From: Haemophilus parainfluenzae
GTDB lineage: Bacteria; Pseudomonadota; Gammaproteobacteria; Enterobacterales; Pasteurellaceae
Assembly: GCA_018381425.1 (NCBI GenBank)
Contig: JAGZRY010000038.1
Location: 1-10,779 of the forward strand
DNA: 10,779 nucleotides
Direction of reading: 5' to 3'
Numbering within the stretch: position 1 is the stretch's first letter; the number at the start of each line of letters is the position of its first letter. The translations under genes were made by a program, and so were the position numbers. A model generated the notes under the pieces. The model had not been told where the DNA came from. It was given only the letters and a program-made list of their open reading frames with translations, and did no database searches. Positions 7,955 through 10,779 of the stretch are shown here, one piece after another.

Positions 7955-10663
7955 AAAAAACGTACTGCTTTAACTACTGCGAAAAGCTCAGTAGCCTTAT
8001 TACTCTTTACATTGCCTTTATCTTCTAACCTTGCCTATTCTGCCCCGTCCACAACGGGTGAAGGAAATATTGTCACAGGCGATCATGGCGTTGCAACTGG
8101 CTATAACAATGTTGTAACAGCTAACCACGGTTTAGCACAAGGTAATAATTCTGTTGCAACGGGCGGTAATATTTCTCGTGAAGAATTTAAGGCTATTCTT
8201 GAAAAAGAAAAGCAAACGATTGCGGACAAAAACAAGGAAGAAAATGCCCTTTCTTATATAAATACAAAAATTGAAGCCAACAATAAAACCGCGGAAGCTC
8301 TAAACAAAAGAATCAATGAATTAACAGAGTTAATCAATCAATATAAAAACGATAAAGAAAATAAAATCACTTCACTAAAGAATGATTTAGGTAATAAAGA
8401 AAAGGAATTAAAAAACTTAAAAAAAGAGTTTGAAGAAGCACAAGATAATGTTGGGTCAATCTTGGCATCAATCAATTCAGAAGGCGAATTTGCTTGGATA
8501 AATTACCTAAAACAAATTAAAAAACTTGATATCAATAAAGTTACCGATGATTCTAATGGAACAACGGGACGTCAAAAATTGGCAGCAGACTTAAAACAGC
8601 TAGTTGAAGCAGATTATCCTAATATTTCTGGAACTCTTAAAAAATGGAATATAGATAAATATGAAACTATTCTTAATGGATATCTAAAAGCTAGAAACTC
8701 GTTTGGTGAGGACAAAGACAAGATACAGAATATTATTAAGTCTAGAAATAACAAATACCTTCTTGACATTGGAGCAACAAGTGATCTGGGGACATACGCT
8801 AATCCAGATGTTGGTATCGTTCCCGATTTACTAGAAAAAGTAAATTCGGTTAACTCTGCTGCTCTCACAGAAGGAAAAACAATTCCAAATCAAATGACAA
8901 AAAGTTTCTTTTCATCGAATAAACAAGAGCGTTACGTACAGTATTCTACTTTACTAAATATAATAAATGAATCTAATCCAAATCCAATAAATGAGTTAAA
9001 TAAAATTTATAATCTTAATAAGTCTCATAATAATAATATAGATAAACCTAATAATGTGGCAAATCTCGTATTTTATCTTCCCCCAATAAAACATGAAAAA
9101 GATGATCAAATAAACCATAGTAATTTTTTATTAACTAGCCATATATATTATGATCCTTATTCTAATCCTAATAATGATTCTAACTATGGTCATGAAGGAG
9201 AAGGTGATAAGTTCATCCAAAACACCAGTAAGGATACAACAAAACCATCTCTTTATTATTATAAAACATCAAAATTTTTTAAGGATTTCTTTAGTGGAGC
9301 AAATGTCAATTACCCTAAGGACGTTTCTCAGTTAAGAGAGTGGGTAAATAGATTTTACAATGACTTTTATAATCTAATCGATCTTAATGCCCCTGAGGAT
9401 AAATGGCTTTTTGAGAAAGATGATTTTCTTAAACAACTTAAAGTTGTTGAAAGCTTTGCAAAGAAAATATCAGAATATATTGCGGCTTATGAGGAAGAAA
9501 GCAAATCCCCAACAGAAGAAAATGTTAAAAAAAGAGAGCTCCTTTATCGTGAAATCGATAAGGAAATAGATAATCCTAAAAATTATTATGAAAATATTGA
9601 ATTTAAATTTAAAGAATCTACTAAAAAATTATGGAATAAATATGCTGAAGAAACAGTTAACGAATTAAATGATTGGGCAAAAAAATTAAAACTTTACGAT
9701 CCTCATAATAAAGTAGTTGAAGGAATAACAAAAGAATATGAAAAAGCCCAAAAAGCCTCAGATGAGGCCAAAATAAAATTTGAGAAGATGGAAGAAGAAA
9801 TCAACAATCTTGCATCTCAGATTGAAAATTTAAAATCAACGTCCGATTCAAAAAATTCAAATGAGTTAAAACGAAGACAAGAAGAACTTGCAAAAAAACA
9901 AGCAGAAAAAGAAGAGCTTGAAAAAGAGCGAGCCCAAAAGGAAAAAGCATTAAAAGAGTTAGAGGAAAAACTAACACGTCATTTTTCTAACATTGGTGAA
10001 AACTCAATTGCCGCTGGGAAAGAATCCTTTGCGAGCGGTACAAACTCAATTGCTATCGGTACCAAAAATGAGGTAACGGGTAATAATTCTGTAGCAATTG
10101 GTGCGGGGAATAAAGTTGCATCACATAATGTGATGGTGTTAGGCAATAATGTCACTGTTGATGCAGGGTTTGATGGCGCTGTAGTATTAGGTAACGAATC
10201 TGCGCCAAGTAAACCAATGCCTGTAGAAAGCATCACGATTCAAGGTACAACTTATCGATTCGCTGGTACAAATCCAACATCAACTGTCAGCGTAGGTGCA
10301 GAAGGTAAAGAGCGTCAAATTACGCACGTTGCAGCAGGTCGTATTACCAGTACATCAACGGATGCGATTAACGGCTCTCAACTTTATTCTGTTGTCGAGG
10401 CTATTAATCAAAAAGTTACCCAACATAATAAAATGCTGAAAGCGGGGATTGCTGGCTCTGCTGCAATAGCTGGATTACCACAAGTGCGAGGTAATGGTAA
10501 ATCTATGGTTTCTGCGGGCGCAGGAAACTTCAAAGGACAAAATGCTATCGCAGTGGGATATAGCCGCTCTAGTGACAACGGTAAAGTGTTATTCCGCCTA
10601 AGTGGAAGCACAAATACGCAAGGCGATGTGGTAAGCTCCGTTGGCGTAGGCTACGAATGGTAA
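7952..10663 (+). CDS. Trimeric autotransporter adhesin with a split YadA-type head
   Basis: Surface adhesin of the YadA/Hia class (type Vc secretion), expected to form a trimer whose C-termini make one outer-membrane barrel. The 903 residues begin with an ordinary Sec signal peptide (1 to about 30), without the extended type. Glycine-rich beta-roll repeats of about 14 residues occupy 38-73. A region of about 600 residues follows: a coiled coil (about 75-166), an Asn/Lys/Tyr-rich domain I do not recognise (about 170-585), and a second coiled coil (about 588-676). Beta-roll repeats resume at 681-750 with NSIAIG and NSVAIG motifs. A neck with DAINGSQL (804-811), a short stalk and a YadA anchor (about 828-903) ending in YEW complete it. 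I saw no cysteines. The middle is much more AT-rich than the ends. Ligand unknown. Confidence 0.93.
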   Translation: MKKRTALTTAKSSVALLLFTLPLSSNLAYSAPSTTGEGNIVTGDHGVATGYNNVVTANHGLAQGNNSVATGGNISREEFKAILEKEKQTIADKNKEENALSYINTKIEANNKTAEALNKRINELTELINQYKNDKENKITSLKNDLGNKEKELKNLKKEFEEAQDNVGSILASINSEGEFAWINYLKQIKKLDINKVTDDSNGTTGRQKLAADLKQLVEADYPNISGTLKKWNIDKYETILNGYLKARNSFGEDKDKIQNIIKSRNNKYLLDIGATSDLGTYANPDVGIVPDLLEKVNSVNSAALTEGKTIPNQMTKSFFSSNKQERYVQYSTLLNIINESNPNPINELNKIYNLNKSHNNNIDKPNNVANLVFYLPPIKHEKDDQINHSNFLLTSHIYYDPYSNPNNDSNYGHEGEGDKFIQNTSKDTTKPSLYYYKTSKFFKDFFSGANVNYPKDVSQLREWVNRFYNDFYNLIDLNAPEDKWLFEKDDFLKQLKVVESFAKKISEYIAAYEEESKSPTEENVKKRELLYREIDKEIDNPKNYYENIEFKFKESTKKLWNKYAEETVNELNDWAKKLKLYDPHNKVVEGITKEYEKAQKASDEAKIKFEKMEEEINNLASQIENLKSTSDSKNSNELKRRQEELAKKQAEKEELEKERAQKEKALKELEEKLTRHFSNIGENSIAAGKESFASGTNSIAIGTKNEVTGNNSVAIGAGNKVASHNVMVLGNNVTVDAGFDGAVVLGNESAPSKPMPVESITIQGTTYRFAGTNPTSTVSVGAEGKERQITHVAAGRITSTSTDAINGSQLYSVVEAINQKVTQHNKMLKAGIAGSAAIAGLPQVRGNGKSMVSAGAGNFKGQNAIAVGYSRSSDNGKVLFRLSGSTNTQGDVVSSVGVGYEW
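8171..9985 (+). other. Insert region inside the adhesin head
   Basis: Codons 74 to about 678 interrupt the beta-roll. The flanking coils are similar in length, about 92 and 89 residues. The second shows a clear 3-4 spacing of nonpolar positions (I592, Y596, A599, A602, A606, F610, M613, I617, L620, I624, L627), then a polar break at 629-637, then a second helix. The middle has Asn-rich stretches (341-368 and 401-411) and an acidic Gly/Asp/Glu loop (409-419). No uptake signal lies within it. Confidence 0.75.
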
Positions 10664-10692
10664 GCTAAGAAACACAAAAGTGCGGTGAAATT
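10664..10692. other. Short gap between adhesin and insertion sequence
   Basis: This gap holds the single uptake signal and no visible hairpin terminator. Transcripts of the adhesin may therefore run into the insertion sequence, antisense to its transposase. Confidence 0.5.
10678..10686 (+). repeat. DNA uptake signal behind the adhesin
   Basis: Exact AAAGTGCGGTGAAATTT, 14 bases after the adhesin stop. It is unpaired, unlike the pair behind xerC. The second AT block expected in the extended signal is replaced by the end of the insertion sequence. Confidence 0.9.
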
Positions 10693-10779
10693 TGATCTGA
10701 CCCCAAAAAGTTAGACTGTTATTTAAAGGATTGTTTTCGATATTGTATCGGACTCAGTCCTTTTAATTTTAGTTGAATC
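10693..10779 (-). mobile_element. End of an IS3-family insertion sequence, cut by the window edge
   Basis: The sequence from TGATCTGACCCC onward resembles IS3-family ends (TGA-CCCC-AAAAGTT type), and the transposase reading frame ends about 20 bases inside it. The exact outer base, 10693 to 10698, cannot be fixed without the other end and the target duplication. The element extends right of the window. Confidence 0.75.
10719..10779 (-). CDS. IS3-family transposase OrfB, C-terminal fragment
   Basis: The last 19 codons and the TAA stop read leftward from the window edge and give IQLKLKGLSPIQYRKQSFK. The LSPxQYR stretch is the typical C-terminus of the IS3-family DDE integrase-like OrfB. The gene is incomplete only because the window ends here, so it cannot be judged intact or broken. 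It converges on the adhesin gene. Confidence 0.85.
   Translation of the reverse strand, partial: IQLKLKGLSPIQYRKQSFK

Noticed and set aside
7952..8046. Extended signal peptide region typical of many large autotransporters
   Set aside because: The N-terminus MKKRTALTTAKSS is a normal short Sec signal, and the longer conserved extension is absent.
8340..8460. Lysine/glutamate-rich codon runs as a simple-sequence phase-variation tract
   Set aside because: The repeats are irregular at the DNA level, with no tandem tetramer or long homopolymer. They reflect coiled-coil composition.
8614..8868. Minus-strand open frame of 84 codons opposite the adhesin
   Set aside because: It is antisense to a well-supported gene, and no start signals or family resemblance are seen.

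Overview
The window looks like chromosomal DNA of a Haemophilus species, or of a close relative in the Pasteurellaceae that uses the same uptake signal. The sequence is AT-rich. It carries eleven exact copies of the Hin-type DNA uptake signal core AAGTGCGGT, counting both orientations, and none of the Apl-type core was noticed. The XerC, LptD, AroE, TsaC and ABC-F proteins closely resemble what I remember of the H. influenzae proteins without matching them exactly. The species is not settled from this sequence.

Layout. On the left, xerC (35-922, +) runs into lptD (1004-3346, -). The 81-base gap between them holds two hairpins. One is built from an inverted pair of uptake signals, and the other is a short GC-rich hairpin that can stop transcription from both sides. 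From 7779 leftwards, one tightly packed minus-strand cluster reads ABC-F ATPase (YheS type), four-zinc-ribbon topoisomerase-like protein (YrdD type), tsaC, aroE and tag, with gaps of 9 and 3 bases and two ATGA overlaps. lptD follows after 46 bases and may also have its own promoter. The cluster combines ribosome-associated ATPase function, tRNA t6A synthesis, the shikimate pathway, alkylation repair and lipopolysaccharide export. The yrdD-tsaC-aroE core is the same as in enterobacteria.

From 7780 to 7951 lies a 172-base divergent control region. It has a perfect TATAAT for the rightward gene, a nine-A run, and a nested set of direct and inverted copies of ATCACAAAA around the -35/-10 region. 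The rightward gene (7952-10663, +) starts with TTG behind a very strong ribosome binding site and encodes a 903-residue trimeric autotransporter adhesin. Its YadA-type head is split: about two and a half beta-roll repeats lie at the N-terminus, then about 600 residues flanked by coiled coils, then the rest of the head, the neck and the membrane anchor. This inserted region is the most novel part of the window, and I recognise no family for it.

At the right edge, about 30 bases after the adhesin stop, the end of an IS3-family element begins. The last 19 codons of its transposase OrfB lie on the minus strand. The conserved housekeeping genes are dotted with uptake signals. The adhesin has none inside it and is bordered by mobile DNA, so it reads as an accessory locus next to a core operon.
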